Shown piece by piece: positions 43,768 to 53,016 of a stretch of DNA of 64,000 bases. Under the pieces are notes generated by a model. It was not told where the DNA came from, searched no databases, and worked only from the letters and a program-made list of their open reading frames with translations. Each line of letters starts with the position of its first letter. Position 1 is the stretch's first letter. The translations under genes were made by a program, and so were the position numbers. The stretch is from Ensifer adhaerens. Lineage in GTDB: Bacteria > Pseudomonadota > Alphaproteobacteria > Rhizobiales > Rhizobiaceae. The stretch covers positions 1 to 64,000 of the forward strand of contig NZ_PNFP01000002.1 of the NCBI RefSeq assembly GCF_002940685.1, written 5' to 3'.

Positions 43768-44352
43768 ATGACCAGACTGACTGTTCCCGATAACGCCGTG
43801 CTGCTGCCGATCGACATGCAGCAGGCCTTTGATCACGCGCCGTGGCCACGCCGCTGGAATGATGCCGTCGACCGGAAGGGTCTTGCGCTCCTTGCCGCCT
43901 GGCGGGCCAGCGGCCGGCCGGTCATTCACGTGCGCCACGACAGCGTCATGCCCGGCTCGACACTATCGCTTGGCGCGCCCGGCAACAGCTTCCGGCCCGG
44001 CTTCGGGCCAGTGGGCGATGAAGCGCTTGTTACCAAGGGAGTCAACGCCGCCTTTATCGGCACCGATCTCGACCTGCGTCTGCGCCGCCTCGGCGTCGAC
44101 ACGGTTGTTGCCTTCGGCATTTCGACGGACATGTGCGTGTCGACCTCGGTGCGGGTCGGCGCCAATCTCGGCTACCGCATGATCCTCGTCGAGGATGCCT
44201 GCGACTGCTTCGACCAGCCGGATGGCGAGGGTGAAGTGATTTCCGCGCGCGAGATCCACCGCGCCCATGTGGCCACCTTGCGGGCGGAATTCGCCGACGT
44301 GACGACGACGGCCGCGCTCGTCGAAGCGCTGCAGCGCCCGGCGGCCGCTTGA
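43768..44352 (+). CDS. Isochorismatase-like cysteine hydrolase
   Basis: A 194-residue hydrolase with the family triad: Asp in VLLPIDMQQAFDHAPWPRRW, Lys in LVTKGVNAAFIGTDLDLRLR, and the nucleophile Cys in VVAFGISTDMCVSTSVRVGA. The C-terminal part DACDCFDQP is typical. Nicotinamidase, N-carbamoyl or peroxyureidoacrylate hydrolases all share this fold, so the substrate is open. The ATG follows GAAGGAG. It is divergent from the Lrp regulator that probably controls it. Confidence 0.9.
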   Translation: MTRLTVPDNAVLLPIDMQQAFDHAPWPRRWNDAVDRKGLALLAAWRASGRPVIHVRHDSVMPGSTLSLGAPGNSFRPGFGPVGDEALVTKGVNAAFIGTDLDLRLRRLGVDTVVAFGISTDMCVSTSVRVGANLGYRMILVEDACDCFDQPDGEGEVISAREIHRAHVATLRAEFADVTTTAALVEALQRPAAA

Positions 44353-44410
44353 CGATCGGGCGCGGGCAGGTGGGTGCTACCGCTCACCTGCTTCCGTCCC
44401 GCGCCTGTTG

Positions 44411-44935
44411 TCACCGGTTGGCGCCGCGAACTTCCCGGATCTCGGTTGTCCATTTCGGCGCCGTCAGGCTTTCGCCCTCGCGGTTGGGGAAGGTGAGGAA
44501 GGTTTCGAACGACCGGCTCTGTCCTGCCGGCACGCGCGCAAGGATCAGCGCGGTGTCGTTGCCGATCGTCTCGCAATTGCCGTCAGGGCAGTTTTCCAGC
44601 GTGACCGCCAGACGGAAATACTCAAGCAGCTGCGAGCCCTTGTTCGTCACCGTGCCGCGCAGCCGGAAGCTCCGCTCCGGCTGGCTCTGCTCGAAGGTGA
44701 GGCCGTCCAGGGCGACATCGGCGGCGGTGAGGCCGGCGGGCTGCGTCGTCGGAGCCGGTTCGGGTGCTGCGGGCGTGCGGCCGTCGCGGTCGGCAAACCA
44801 GATGATGAAGGCGACGAGCAGGCCGAGCGCCACGGCAACGGAAAGGATCGGTTCGGCCCATTGGCGAAAGCGGCTGAAACGTGCTGCCAGGTACACGACC
44901 ACAAGGCCCAACGGTAACGCGATCAACCACAGCAT
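44411..44935 (-). CDS. Inner-membrane hypothetical protein with periplasmic domain
   Basis: A 174-residue protein with two N-terminal helices (MLWLIALPLGLVVVYLAARF and EPILSVAVALGLLVAFIIWF), a Pro/Ala linker (TPAAPEPAPTTQPAG), and a C-terminal beta-rich domain: FRLRGTVTNKGSQLLEYFRL, LENCPDGNCETIGN (two Cys that may bridge) and SFETFLTFPNREGESLTAPK. It resembles FxLYD-type extracytoplasmic domains. The ATG at 44935 follows GAGGAG; a GTG at 44950 is less likely. Function unknown. Confidence 0.7.
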   Translation of the reverse strand: MLWLIALPLGLVVVYLAARFSRFRQWAEPILSVAVALGLLVAFIIWFADRDGRTPAAPEPAPTTQPAGLTAADVALDGLTFEQSQPERSFRLRGTVTNKGSQLLEYFRLAVTLENCPDGNCETIGNDTALILARVPAGQSRSFETFLTFPNREGESLTAPKWTTEIREVRGANR

Positions 44936-45136
44936 CAAGATCCTCCTCACCCCGCATCATTCCTTGAATCGGATCCGACGCAAGAGAGAAATCATGCAGC
45001 CGATCAAAGCGTTAGAGCGACGCTCGCCTTGTGGGAACGGCGCGCTACACCACCTGGCCTTTATATAGGGTGGGCATCGACTGGCAACACGCCGGGACGT
45101 CTGACGAAAGGAAGCCCCCTGACGAATTGGTGAACA

Positions 45137-45205
45137 GGCGTGACACCGCCGCGCATGCATGCACTCGCACGGGCGCGGGACGTCGCATCCGGCGTGACAC
45201 CGCCG
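45137..45205. repeat. Pair of 15-bp direct repeats
   Basis: GGCGTGACACCGCCG at 45137-45151 and again at 45191-45205, 54 bases apart. Each copy is itself a small dyad (GGCG...CGCC). The gap separates the membrane protein start (44935) from the stop of the binding protein (45222), so they could be operators or an mRNA feature. Confidence 0.6.
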
Positions 45206-45221
45206 ATCGAGCGCAAGGGCT

Positions 45222-46361
45222 CTACTTCGCCGGCGTCAGGTCCACCCAGTAGGTGCCCTCGAACGGCACGGCGGCGAAACGTTCGTTGATCTCGGCAAGG
45301 CTCTTCTTCGGATCGAGATCGCCAAAGAGGTCCGGCCGGATCCAGGTGGCGAAGGCTTCCGCCGCGACGATGTTGAGCGGGATCGTGTTGAAGAAGTTCC
45401 AGAGACCGTGCACGCGCTTCTCCTGCACGGCGCGGATGCTCGCAAGGGCCGGTGCCTCGATCGTGCGGGCGAGCGTCTCGCGGGCTTCGTCTTCGCTGAC
45501 GCCGGGGCCGATCGAGAGCGTGCCGTATTTGCCGCCAGGCGAGGAGGTGGCGATATAGATGTCCGGATTGGCGGCCATGATCGCCTCGGCGTTGACGATG
45601 CCGCCCGGCCGCGGCAGCACGCCTTCGGCGAAGTTGCGGCCGCCGGCCACCGTCAGGAACTCGCCGAGGCCACCGGTGCCATAGGCCCAGCAACAGCGGT
45701 CGGGCTGGGGGAAGGCGTCCATCAGCACCAGCGGGCGCGGCTCCGGCTTGGCGGCGATGCGCGAGCGGATCAGCGCGAGCTTGTCCTCATAGAGCCGGGC
45801 AAAGGCTTCGGCCTGGTCCTCCCGTTCGAGGATCCGGCCGAGCAGGCGCATCATGCGCGGCGTACCCGTCAGCGCGTCGTTGTAGAAGTCGACGACCACC
45901 ACGGGCACGCCGATGCTGGTCAGATACTCGATGGCGCGCCTGCCGGACTCGGTGTCGGATTGCCAGTTGTTGAGCAGCGCGAGATCGGCCTTCACCGTCA
46001 GCAGCGTCTCGAAGGAGAGGCCCGGGCCGGTTCCATCGTCGATCTGCGGCACCTCGGCGATCGCAGGAAACTTGCGCCGGAAGCTCTCGTAGATCTCGGG
46101 ATTGTCGGTCTTCATGTCGCCGGACCAGCCGGCGAGCAGGCTGACGGGATCGGGATGAATGAGCGACAGCGGGACGAGATTGAAGCCGCTTCCAAGCAGG
46201 ATCGCCTTCGGCTTTGCCGGTATCGTCACCTCGCGGCCCGTCGCGTCGGTGACGGTCATCGGCCAATTGCCTTCGGCGCGGGCCGCAGCGGCAAAGAGCA
46301 GGGCGGCAAGGAGAACGAGCATCGGCCGCAGGACGGCCGGGAAGCGGAAGCGGGAAGACAA
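45222..46361 (-). CDS. Iron-siderophore ABC transporter substrate-binding protein
   Basis: A 379-residue periplasmic binding protein with a signal peptide (cleavage near AAARA-EG). TroA/FepB-type features: PMTVTDATGREVTIPAKPKA, ILLGSGFNLVPLSLIHPDPV, LSFETLLTVKADLALLNNWQ, VPVVVVDFYNDALTGTPRMM and VNAEAIMAANPDIYIATSSP. It binds a ferric siderophore or related chelate. The permease and ATPase genes are not in the window. It is three bases downstream of the FhuF-like gene, so the pair shares a transcript and the upstream IRO-box-like site. Confidence 0.88.
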   Translation of the reverse strand: MSSRFRFPAVLRPMLVLLAALLFAAAARAEGNWPMTVTDATGREVTIPAKPKAILLGSGFNLVPLSLIHPDPVSLLAGWSGDMKTDNPEIYESFRRKFPAIAEVPQIDDGTGPGLSFETLLTVKADLALLNNWQSDTESGRRAIEYLTSIGVPVVVVDFYNDALTGTPRMMRLLGRILEREDQAEAFARLYEDKLALIRSRIAAKPEPRPLVLMDAFPQPDRCCWAYGTGGLGEFLTVAGGRNFAEGVLPRPGGIVNAEAIMAANPDIYIATSSPGGKYGTLSIGPGVSEDEARETLARTIEAPALASIRAVQEKRVHGLWNFFNTIPLNIVAAEAFATWIRPDLFGDLDPKKSLAEINERFAAVPFEGTYWVDLTPAK

Positions 46362-46364
46362 AAC

Positions 46365-47120
46365 CTATTGGTTCCTTTGGCTTGGGAGGGCGCACAGGCT
46401 GCCGCAGCTTGGGACGCCTGGCAACAGATAGCGCAGGCAGCAGATCTTGCGCCGGCAGACGCGGGCGCCGTCTTCTTCCTCATGGCGCAGGCAATCGAAG
46501 AAGGGATTGGGCGTTCCGTCCGGCAGGGACTTGCTGCCGATCAGCGCATCGGCCTGGGCATTCAGCGGCTCGATGCCGGAGGCGCGCAGCGCGTAGTCGA
46601 TGTAGACGAGGGCATTGTTCCAGGCGAGCTTCGGGGCGATGCCGCCGACGGACTTGAGATAGCCGACGACCTCGCGCAGATGCCCCTGCATCAGGGGGGC
46701 AAGCGTGGCGAACACGTCGCTGTCGTCCGCTTGCTGCCAGTCGCCCGATGTGGCGACACCGAAGGTTCGCGGAAGGCCATCTTCTGCGAGCGCCACCTTC
46801 ATCCGGTCGAAGGCGACGGGCAGCACCTGATGGTCAAGCACGCGCGCCACCAGATAGGGAATGGTGAGGCTCGAAAAATAGTAGAGCGACCACATGGAGG
46901 CGACAGCACGGCGATCGCTGGCGCCGGATTTCTCCGTGTAGACATCGAGCGCCCGGTCGAAGGCGCCGGACGCAAAGAAGTCCGGCAGTGCCATGCCGTC
47001 GGAAAGCTCGTCCGAGAGCACCATTTTCTCGTTGCACCAGGCATGGGTGCCGGCAAAGGCCGCCGAGAGTGCCTTGGGGCCGCCGGTCTCGACCACCGCT
47101 TCGGAGATGGCAACCGTCAT
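46365..47120 (-). CDS. FhuF-like siderophore-iron reductase
   Basis: A 251-residue protein ending in the FhuF 2Fe-2S motif RRKICCLRYLLPGVPSCGSL followed by Cys (C-C, ten residues, C, two residues, C). The middle part has MWSLYYFSSLTIPYLVARVL and LAWNNALVYIDYALRASG, which are family-like. It would release iron from imported siderophore in the cytoplasm by reduction. The start is taken as ATG 47120; an open extension to 47195 is Cys-rich and unlike the family. It is coupled to the binding-protein gene. Confidence 0.85.
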   Translation of the reverse strand: MTVAISEAVVETGGPKALSAAFAGTHAWCNEKMVLSDELSDGMALPDFFASGAFDRALDVYTEKSGASDRRAVASMWSLYYFSSLTIPYLVARVLDHQVLPVAFDRMKVALAEDGLPRTFGVATSGDWQQADDSDVFATLAPLMQGHLREVVGYLKSVGGIAPKLAWNNALVYIDYALRASGIEPLNAQADALIGSKSLPDGTPNPFFDCLRHEEEDGARVCRRKICCLRYLLPGVPSCGSLCALPSQRNQ

Positions 47121-47435
47121 CGCGCCACCCGGCAGTGGAACGGTCCCAGCGGAACTGCAGCGGTGACAGAACGCCGTTCTGCAAACATGCGACACCTTCT
47201 GAGCGTGGTCAGAAACTCATAAGGTGACCGTGTTACTCATGATTTTGGTCGACGCAAGTCATTTTATGACTTTTGCGATCATGTTTTTTGTTCGGGCGGG
47301 CGTATGCGTCCCACTCGCTTGTCAGGTCAAATCCGACGTTGGTGAAGCAGCCTTCATGCTGCTTCGCAGCGTCGAAGTCCTCATGCGTCAACGTTTCGTT
47401 AGAAAGTTTGTGTTCATCACGGTTTCAATGAACAG
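47121..47435. other. Gap between orphan gene and fhuF-like gene
   Basis: Holds the promoter region and IRO-box-like site of the fhuF-like operon. It also holds a hairpin with perfect 8-bp arms GAAGCAGC (47344-47351) and GCTGCTTC (47358-47365), without a T-run. The rest is AT-richer than average with no gene. Confidence 0.5.
47225..47239 (-). promoter_or_regulatory. IRO-box-like site (RirA operator candidate)
   Basis: TGA-N9-TCA (TGACCGTGTTACTCA), the consensus of the iron-responsive operator bound by RirA in rhizobia, 105 bases upstream of the fhuF-like start codon. The match is exact at the six defined positions but such a short motif can occur by chance. Confidence 0.55.
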
Positions 47436-47918
47436 TTAAGCTAAGACAAAGAGGCCGGCTTTCGCGACTTCCTCTCTGATTTTTACAAGGAAAGCAGGAT
47501 CTCGGGCAATGAACAGATCCGTCCGATCGTATCTGCCGATAACGCGAAGTTCATGACTTTTAAAAAACACGTCCATTGCACGTTTCTCTCGGAGACTATC
47601 GACGAAAATCTGTTCAATCTCGTCGTCGATCTCATCAAAATTGCGCGCCGGCGTAGGGCTGTTACATAGGACGCCTTGTTTCGACAATGAACGATAGAGC
47701 CGAAGAAATTTTTCTTCGCCGTGCAGGTAACTAGCCATCATCGCCTCATCGTGTGCAATCGAATAGCTCATGATCGGAATGTCGGCAGCCTCTTCCTGGC
47801 TGAGCCAATGATCAAATACAGAGACATTTATGTGATGTAAGTCTGGCGATGAAAGGGTATCAATGCCAAAGTCTAGCTCGGGAAAATATCCATCCAGCGA
47901 GTTATTACTTGGCGCCAT
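47436..47918 (-). CDS. Hypothetical protein of unknown family
   Basis: A 160-residue soluble protein with no signal or membrane segment. It contains SSPDLHHINVSVFDHWLSQE, SYSIAHDEAMMASYLHGEEK, FLRLYRSLSKQGVLCNSPTP and an acidic stretch FDEIDDEIEQIFVDSLREKR, ending RVIGRYDRTDLFIARDPAFL then a hydrophobic tail. The GC content is clearly below that of its neighbours. I recognise no family. The ATG at 47918 has AAGGA at seven bases; an ATG at 47933 is an alternative. It stands alone between gaps of over 300 bases, as expected for an acquired gene. Confidence 0.65.
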   Translation of the reverse strand: MAPSNNSLDGYFPELDFGIDTLSSPDLHHINVSVFDHWLSQEEAADIPIMSYSIAHDEAMMASYLHGEEKFLRLYRSLSKQGVLCNSPTPARNFDEIDDEIEQIFVDSLREKRAMDVFFKSHELRVIGRYDRTDLFIARDPAFLVKIREEVAKAGLFVLA

Positions 47919-48236
47919 TGTGTATTCCTTCATGCCCGCGCAAGAATACGCGATTTGTAATTATGGCGCCCACACTTTTGCTGGACAGATCTACCCACTT
48001 CCAAGCGCTGCCGCCACGTGATCCCCGCCCACCCAATACCCTAGTCTCGGCTTCGAATCGAGTTTCTCAGTCTACTTTTGCGCGGGGGATTGGACTCTGT
48101 GACTCATCATTCGGTTGTGCGAATTCTTGATATGGTTGTCTCAGGAACCACCAGGTGTTTCCTCGCGAGGCATTGGCATGAAGAGCGGAACCGCAGGCGC
48201 TCACCTGCGGTTCGAAAGGCCCATTGAACATGAACG
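47919..48236. other. Gap between NTF2-like gene and orphan gene
   Basis: About 318 bases with no recognisable gene, RNA or strong repeat. Open frames on either strand give unrecognisable sequence. It presumably carries the promoter of the orphan gene at its left end and the 3' end of the NTF2-like transcript at its right end. Confidence 0.45.
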
Positions 48237-48728
48237 TCACATCAGTCCGAGCTGCTTGTAGAAGCCGAGCGCGTCGTAATAGTCGTTCTGGGCGGTGATC
48301 TTGCCGTCCTTGACCGTGAAAACGGATGCGCCCGTGAACTTGAAGCTCTTGTTGGTCGCGGCCGTGCCGTCGGCCCAGGCGCCGGAATTGGTGCCGGAGA
48401 ACTCCCATTCGAACGAGACCTTGTCGCCGCTAGCGATCGGGTCGCCCTTCATGGTCCAGACGGCATCGGGAACGGCGTTGAGGAAGTTGTCGATGACGCC
48501 GGTCTTGGCGGCATCCTTGCCGGTCACCGGCTTGCCGACCGACGCGTCGTAATAGGTGACGTCGTCGGCAAAGTAGGATGCGGCCTTGCCCGCATCATGG
48601 GCGTTCCACGCCGCGACATAGGCCGCGACCACATCCGGTGCCGCGTCGGCGGCAAGGGCCGCCGGCGGCAGCACCAGGGCGCTCAAGCCGAGCGCACCTG
48701 CAGCAAGGAGCAATTGACGACGGTACAT
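48237..48728 (-). CDS. Exported SnoaL/NTF2-like protein
   Basis: A 163-residue protein with an N-terminal export signal (RRQLLLAAGALGLSALVL, possibly Tat because of the RR, cleavage near ALAAD). The NTF2-like fold follows: DVVAAYVAAWNAHDAGKAAS, YFADDVTYYDASVGKPVTGK, and the last strands SVFTVKDGKITAQNDYYDAL. The ATG at 48728 has GGGAGGAG in front. It lies 63 bases after the aldehyde dehydrogenase gene on the same strand and may belong to that transcript. Substrate unknown. Confidence 0.82.
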   Translation of the reverse strand: MYRRQLLLAAGALGLSALVLPPAALAADAAPDVVAAYVAAWNAHDAGKAASYFADDVTYYDASVGKPVTGKDAAKTGVIDNFLNAVPDAVWTMKGDPIASGDKVSFEWEFSGTNSGAWADGTAATNKSFKFTGASVFTVKDGKITAQNDYYDALGFYKQLGLM

Positions 48729-48791
48729 GGCAAACTCCTCCCGTTTGTTCGTTTGCATGCGTTGTCCGAGTGCGGCAGAGGCGCGTAAGCC

Positions 48792-50219
48792 TCAGCCGTG
48801 GTTGATCATGATGTGGCGAACGGCGGTGTAGTCTTCCAGCGCGTAGACCGACATGTCCTTGCCGTAGCCCGACTGCTTGACGCCGCCATGCGGCATCTCG
48901 TTGGTCAGCATGAAGTGGGTGTTGATCCAGGTGCAGCCGTATTGGAGGCGCGAGGCCGCCTTCATCGCCCGGGAGATGTCCTTGGTCCAGACGGAGGAGG
49001 CAAGGCCATAGTCGCTGTCATTGGCCCAGGCGATCGCATCGTCCTTGCCGGTGAAGCGGGTAACGGAGACAACAGGGCCGAAGACTTCGCGGCGCACGAT
49101 CTCGTCTTCCTGGGTGGCGCCGGCCACAACCGTCGGCTGGAAGAAGAAGCCGTCCGCGCTGCCGGCGGCCCCGCCGGTGGTGATCTCGATGTGCTTCTGG
49201 TCGGCGGCGCGCTCGACGAAGCTGGCGACACGGTCGCGCTGACGGCGCGAGATCAAGGGGCCGATCTCGTTTTCGGTGTCATCGGCGAGATTGTAGCGGA
49301 TGGTCGAGACGGCGGAGGTGAGGTCGGCGACGAGCTTTTCGTAGATGCCGGCCTCGGCATAGATGCGGCAGGCGGCGGTGCAGTCCTGGCCGGCATTGTA
49401 ATAGCCGAAGGTGCGGATGCCGTTGACGACCGCTTCGAGATCGGCGTCGTCATAGACGATGACGGGTGCCTTGCCGCCGAGTTCGAGATGGGTGCGCTTG
49501 ACGGTCTTGGCGGCAGCCGCCAGCACCTTCTTGCCGGTGGCGATATCGCCGGTGATCGAGACCATCGAGATCTTCGGGTGGTTGATCAGCGCGTTGCCGA
49601 CGGTTTCGCCGCGGCCGGAAACGACGTTGACCACGCCTTCCGGCAGGATATCGGCAAGCACGCGGGCAAGCTTCAGCGCCGTCAGCGGCGTCTGTTCGGA
49701 CGGTTTGAAGACGACGGTGTTGCCGCCGGCGATCGCCGGCGCCAGCTTCCAGGCCATCATCATCAGCGGATAGTTCCACGGCGCGATCGAACCGACGATG
49801 CCGATCGGGTCGCGGCGGATCATCGAGGTGTGGCCCGGCAGATATTCGCCCGCGGTCGGGGCGTGCAGGTTGCGCACGGCGCCGGCAAAGAAGCGCCAGC
49901 AGTCGACGATCGCCGGCAGCTCGTCGTTCTTCACCGCGTTGATCGGCTTGCCGCAGTTGAGTGCTTCGAGTGCTGCAAAGCCGTCGGCATCCTTCTCGAT
50001 CGCATCGGCGATCTTCAGGAGATAGTTGGAGCGCTCGGCGGGCGTGGTCTGCGACCAGCTGGTGAAGGCCTTTTCAGCCGCGTCGACGGCCGCCTCGACC
50101 TGGGCATGCGAGGCCTCCGGCAGGTCGACGATCTTGCCGCCCGTCCGCGGGTTCAGGATGTGTTCGTCGGCCTCGGTGCCGGCCTCGAAGCGCGATCCGA
50201 TCAGCAGTTGGGTGTCCAT
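48792..50219 (-). CDS. Aldehyde dehydrogenase, gamma-aminobutyraldehyde dehydrogenase type
   Basis: A 475-residue NAD-dependent aldehyde dehydrogenase. Landmarks are [40 protein letters not shown], the catalytic Glu in [20 protein letters not shown], the nucleophile Cys in [20 protein letters not shown], and [12 protein letters not shown]. It most resembles PatD (YdcW), which oxidises 4-aminobutanal from putrescine to GABA. The adjacent polyamine-type ABC genes repeat the E. coli ydcSTUVW order and support this. Betaine aldehyde is a possible alternative substrate. Confidence 0.88.
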   Translation of the reverse strand: MDTQLLIGSRFEAGTEADEHILNPRTGGKIVDLPEASHAQVEAAVDAAEKAFTSWSQTTPAERSNYLLKIADAIEKDADGFAALEALNCGKPINAVKNDELPAIVDCWRFFAGAVRNLHAPTAGEYLPGHTSMIRRDPIGIVGSIAPWNYPLMMMAWKLAPAIAGGNTVVFKPSEQTPLTALKLARVLADILPEGVVNVVSGRGETVGNALINHPKISMVSITGDIATGKKVLAAAAKTVKRTHLELGGKAPVIVYDDADLEAVVNGIRTFGYYNAGQDCTAACRIYAEAGIYEKLVADLTSAVSTIRYNLADDTENEIGPLISRRQRDRVASFVERAADQKHIEITTGGAAGSADGFFFQPTVVAGATQEDEIVRREVFGPVVSVTRFTGKDDAIAWANDSDYGLASSVWTKDISRAMKAASRLQYGCTWINTHFMLTNEMPHGGVKQSGYGKDMSVYALEDYTAVRHIMINHG

Positions 50220-50243
50220 GTCTGTTCTCCCTTGAAAGTCGAG

Positions 50244-51059
50244 TTATTTGCCGGCGCCGGCGATCTGGTCGCCGTCGCGGGTGAGGTAGTAGGCGCCGAG
50301 GATCGGCAGGAAGGTGACGAGCACCACGACCATGGCGACCACATTGGTCACCGGCCGCTGGCGCGGGCGGATCAGCTCTTCGAGCATCCAGATCGGCAGC
50401 GTCGACTGCTGACCGGCGGTAAAGGTGGTGACGATCACCTCGTCGAAGGACAGCGCGAAGGCGAGCATGCCGCCGGCGAGCAGCGCCGTGCCGATGTTCG
50501 GCAGGATGATGTAGCGGAAGGTCTGAAAGCCGTCGGCGCCGAGGTCCATCGAGGCCTCGATCAGCGAGCCGGAAATCCGCCGGAAGCGGGCGACCGCATT
50601 GTTGTAGACGACGACGATGCAGAAGGTCGCGTGGCCGAGCACGATGGTCCAGAACGAGAAGGGGATATCGGCCATCGAGAAGGCGGAGCGCAGCGCAATT
50701 CCGGTGATGATGCCGGGAAGTGCGATCGGCAGGATGACGAGCAGCGAGATCGTCTCACGGCCGAAGAAGCGCGTCTGGCTGACGGCGGCCGCACAAAGCG
50801 TGCCGAGCACCAGCGCCACGGCGGTCGCGATCGAGGCGACCTTGACCGACAGCGTCAGCGCCGCCCAGACGTCGGGCCGGTTCCAGGCAACGGCAAACCA
50901 CTGTGTCGTCAGCCCCGGCGGCGGGAACTGGTAGCTCTTTTCCTCGGTCGTGAACGCATAGAGGAAGATCAGGAGGATCGGCAGGTGCAGGAAGGCGAGG
51001 CCGACGCCGGCCGCAATCTTCAGGCCCATCGGCGAGCGGTTGAGGCGATCAGAGCGCAT
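50244..51059 (-). CDS. ABC transporter permease, polyamine (PotC/YdcV) type
   Basis: A 271-residue permease with six helices and the EAA loop ([20 protein letters not shown] then ILPNIG). The N-terminus has [20 protein letters not shown]. It is the second permease; its ATG overlaps the end of the first permease gene by 11 bases (51049-51059), so both are translationally coupled. It forms the membrane channel with the partner permease. Confidence 0.92.
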   Translation of the reverse strand: MRSDRLNRSPMGLKIAAGVGLAFLHLPILLIFLYAFTTEEKSYQFPPPGLTTQWFAVAWNRPDVWAALTLSVKVASIATAVALVLGTLCAAAVSQTRFFGRETISLLVILPIALPGIITGIALRSAFSMADIPFSFWTIVLGHATFCIVVVYNNAVARFRRISGSLIEASMDLGADGFQTFRYIILPNIGTALLAGGMLAFALSFDEVIVTTFTAGQQSTLPIWMLEELIRPRQRPVTNVVAMVVVLVTFLPILGAYYLTRDGDQIAGAGK

Positions 51060-51999
51060 CGAAGGCCCCCATGCGTTTGGCGACAAAGAGGTAGGCGCCC
51101 ATGATGACGATCGGCACCACGGTGAAGGCGGCGGCGAGCGGGATGTTGCCGGCGGTTCCCTGCTGGGCATAGACCGCCTGGCCGATGAAGAGGCGCGACG
51201 AGCCGACGATCTGCGGGATGATGTAGTCGCCGAGTGTCAGCGAGAAGGTGAAGATCGATCCGGCGACGATGCCGGGGAGCGCCAGCGGAAAGAGCACGAA
51301 GCGGAAGGTCTGGGCCGGCGTGCCGCCGAGATCCGAGGACGCCTCGATCAGGTTTCCGGGAACCCGTTCGAGCGCTGCCTGGATCGGCAGGATCATGAAG
51401 GGCAGCCAGACATAGACGAAGACGATGAATGTGCCGGTGTAGCTGACCGAGAGCGAGTTGCCGCCGACCACGGGCAGTGCCAGCCAGGCGTCGAGCAGCC
51501 ACATGAGATGCAGCTTTTCGAAGAACCAGGTGAGGATGCCTTCCTTGGCAAGGATCAGCTTCCAGGCGTAGATCTTGACCAGATAGCTCGACCAGAGAGG
51601 CAGCATGACGCCGAGGTAGAAGAGCACCTTCCATTTGCCCTGCGCGTAACGCGCCGCGTAGTAGGCGATCGGGAAGGCGATGACGGCGGAGGCGAGCGTG
51701 ACGGTCGCGGCCATCAGCACCGTGCGCAGGATGATGTCGAGATTGGTTTCGCTGAGGAGTTGGCGATAGGTTGCCAGCGTGAACTCGTAGTTGATCAGGC
51801 CCGAGAAGTCGTCGATCGAGAAGAAGCTCTGCAGCAGAAGCGCAAAGAGCGAGCCGAGATAGACGATGCCGAGCCAGAGCAGCGGCGGCGCGAGCATGAT
51901 CGTCAAGAGCAGATACGGGTGCTTCCAGAAGAAGTCCGACAGGCGGCCGGCAGGGCCGCGGCGCTCCGGCAGAGCGATGGGTTCGGCAAAGGCGGTCAT
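51049..51999 (-). CDS. ABC transporter permease, polyamine (PotB/YdcU) type
   Basis: A 316-residue permease. The N-terminal helix is [20 protein letters not shown], with the core [20 protein letters not shown] and an EAA loop [20 protein letters not shown]. The middle segment [20 protein letters not shown] is typical of PotB-like proteins. It overlaps the ATPase gene by four bases on one side and the second permease on the other. Confidence 0.93.
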   Translation of the reverse strand: MTAFAEPIALPERRGPAGRLSDFFWKHPYLLLTIMLAPPLLWLGIVYLGSLFALLLQSFFSIDDFSGLINYEFTLATYRQLLSETNLDIILRTVLMAATVTLASAVIAFPIAYYAARYAQGKWKVLFYLGVMLPLWSSYLVKIYAWKLILAKEGILTWFFEKLHLMWLLDAWLALPVVGGNSLSVSYTGTFIVFVYVWLPFMILPIQAALERVPGNLIEASSDLGGTPAQTFRFVLFPLALPGIVAGSIFTFSLTLGDYIIPQIVGSSRLFIGQAVYAQQGTAGNIPLAAAFTVVPIVIMGAYLFVAKRMGAFDAL

Positions 52000-52994
52000 G
52001 CGTCCTCCATCGGGTGCAGCTCGTTGGCGTCAAAGCTGATGATGACGGGGCTGCCGAGTTCAGGCACGGCGAGCGCTGCGGGGCTGGCAACGGCGACGCG
52101 GGCGCCATCGACATCGACGACGACACGGTTGACGGCGCCGAGGAAACTGTGGGCGGCGACGGTGCCGGAGAGGCTGAGTGCGCCATTTGCCGGCGCTGCG
52201 ATGGCGATCGCCTCGGGACGCAGGCTGGCCGACGGCGCCTTCAAGCCGAGGCGCTGGCAAAGCTTGGCGGGAAGGACGTTGGACGAGCCGACGAAATCGG
52301 CAACAAAGCGCGTCTTCGGCTGCTTGTAGACGTCCTCCGGGCGGCCGAGCTGCTGGATGCGACCGTCGTTGAAGACGGCGATGCGATCGGCCATCGACAG
52401 CGCCTCGCCCTGGTCATGGGTGACGAAGACGAAGGTGATGCCGAGCGATTTCTGCAGGCTCTTCAATTCCTCCTGCATCTGCTCGCGCAGCTTCAGGTCG
52501 AGCGCGCCGAGCGGTTCGTCGAGGAGCAGCACCTTGGGCTTGTTGACGAGCGCGCGGGCAAGCGCCACGCGCTGGCGCTGGCCGCCCGAGAGCTGGCCCG
52601 GGCGGCGGGTGCCGTAGCCCGGCAGCTTGACCATGGCGAGCGCGTCTTCGGCGGCCTTGCGGCGTTCTTCGCGGCCGACACCCTTGACCATCAGCCCGTA
52701 GGCGACGTTGTCGAGGATCGAGAGATGCGGGAAGAGGGCGTAGTCCTGGAAGACCGTGTTGACGCTGCGGCGATAGGGAGGCACGCCCTCGGCGGTTTCA
52801 CCGAAGATCTCGATATGGCCGCCGGTCGGCTGCTCGAAGCCGGCCATCAGGCGCAGGCAGGTGGTCTTGCCCGAGCCCGAGGGGCCGAGCATGGCGAAGA
52901 ACTCGCCCTCGGCAATCTCGAGGTTCACGCCGTCGACGGCGCGCACGGCGCCGAAGTGGCGGGAAACATTGTCGAAGAGAACGGCGGTGGTCAT
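51996..52994 (-). CDS. ABC transporter ATP-binding protein, polyamine (PotA/YdcT) type
   Basis: A 332-residue ATPase: Walker A MLGPSGSGKTTCLRLMAGFE, Q-loop VFQDYALFPHLSILDNVAYG, signature QLSGGQRQRVALARALV, Walker B KVLLLDEPLGALDLKLREQM, switch His in FVTHDQGEALS. The C-terminal TOBE-type domain (LRPEAIAIAAPANGALSLSG) is present as in PotA and other CUT1/MOI members. First gene of the ATPase-permease-permease unit. Confidence 0.95.
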   Translation of the reverse strand: MTTAVLFDNVSRHFGAVRAVDGVNLEIAEGEFFAMLGPSGSGKTTCLRLMAGFEQPTGGHIEIFGETAEGVPPYRRSVNTVFQDYALFPHLSILDNVAYGLMVKGVGREERRKAAEDALAMVKLPGYGTRRPGQLSGGQRQRVALARALVNKPKVLLLDEPLGALDLKLREQMQEELKSLQKSLGITFVFVTHDQGEALSMADRIAVFNDGRIQQLGRPEDVYKQPKTRFVADFVGSSNVLPAKLCQRLGLKAPSASLRPEAIAIAAPANGALSLSGTVAAHSFLGAVNRVVVDVDGARVAVASPAALAVPELGSPVIISFDANELHPMEDA

Positions 52995-53016
52995 TCAAGT
53001 TACTCCGGGAAGTTTA

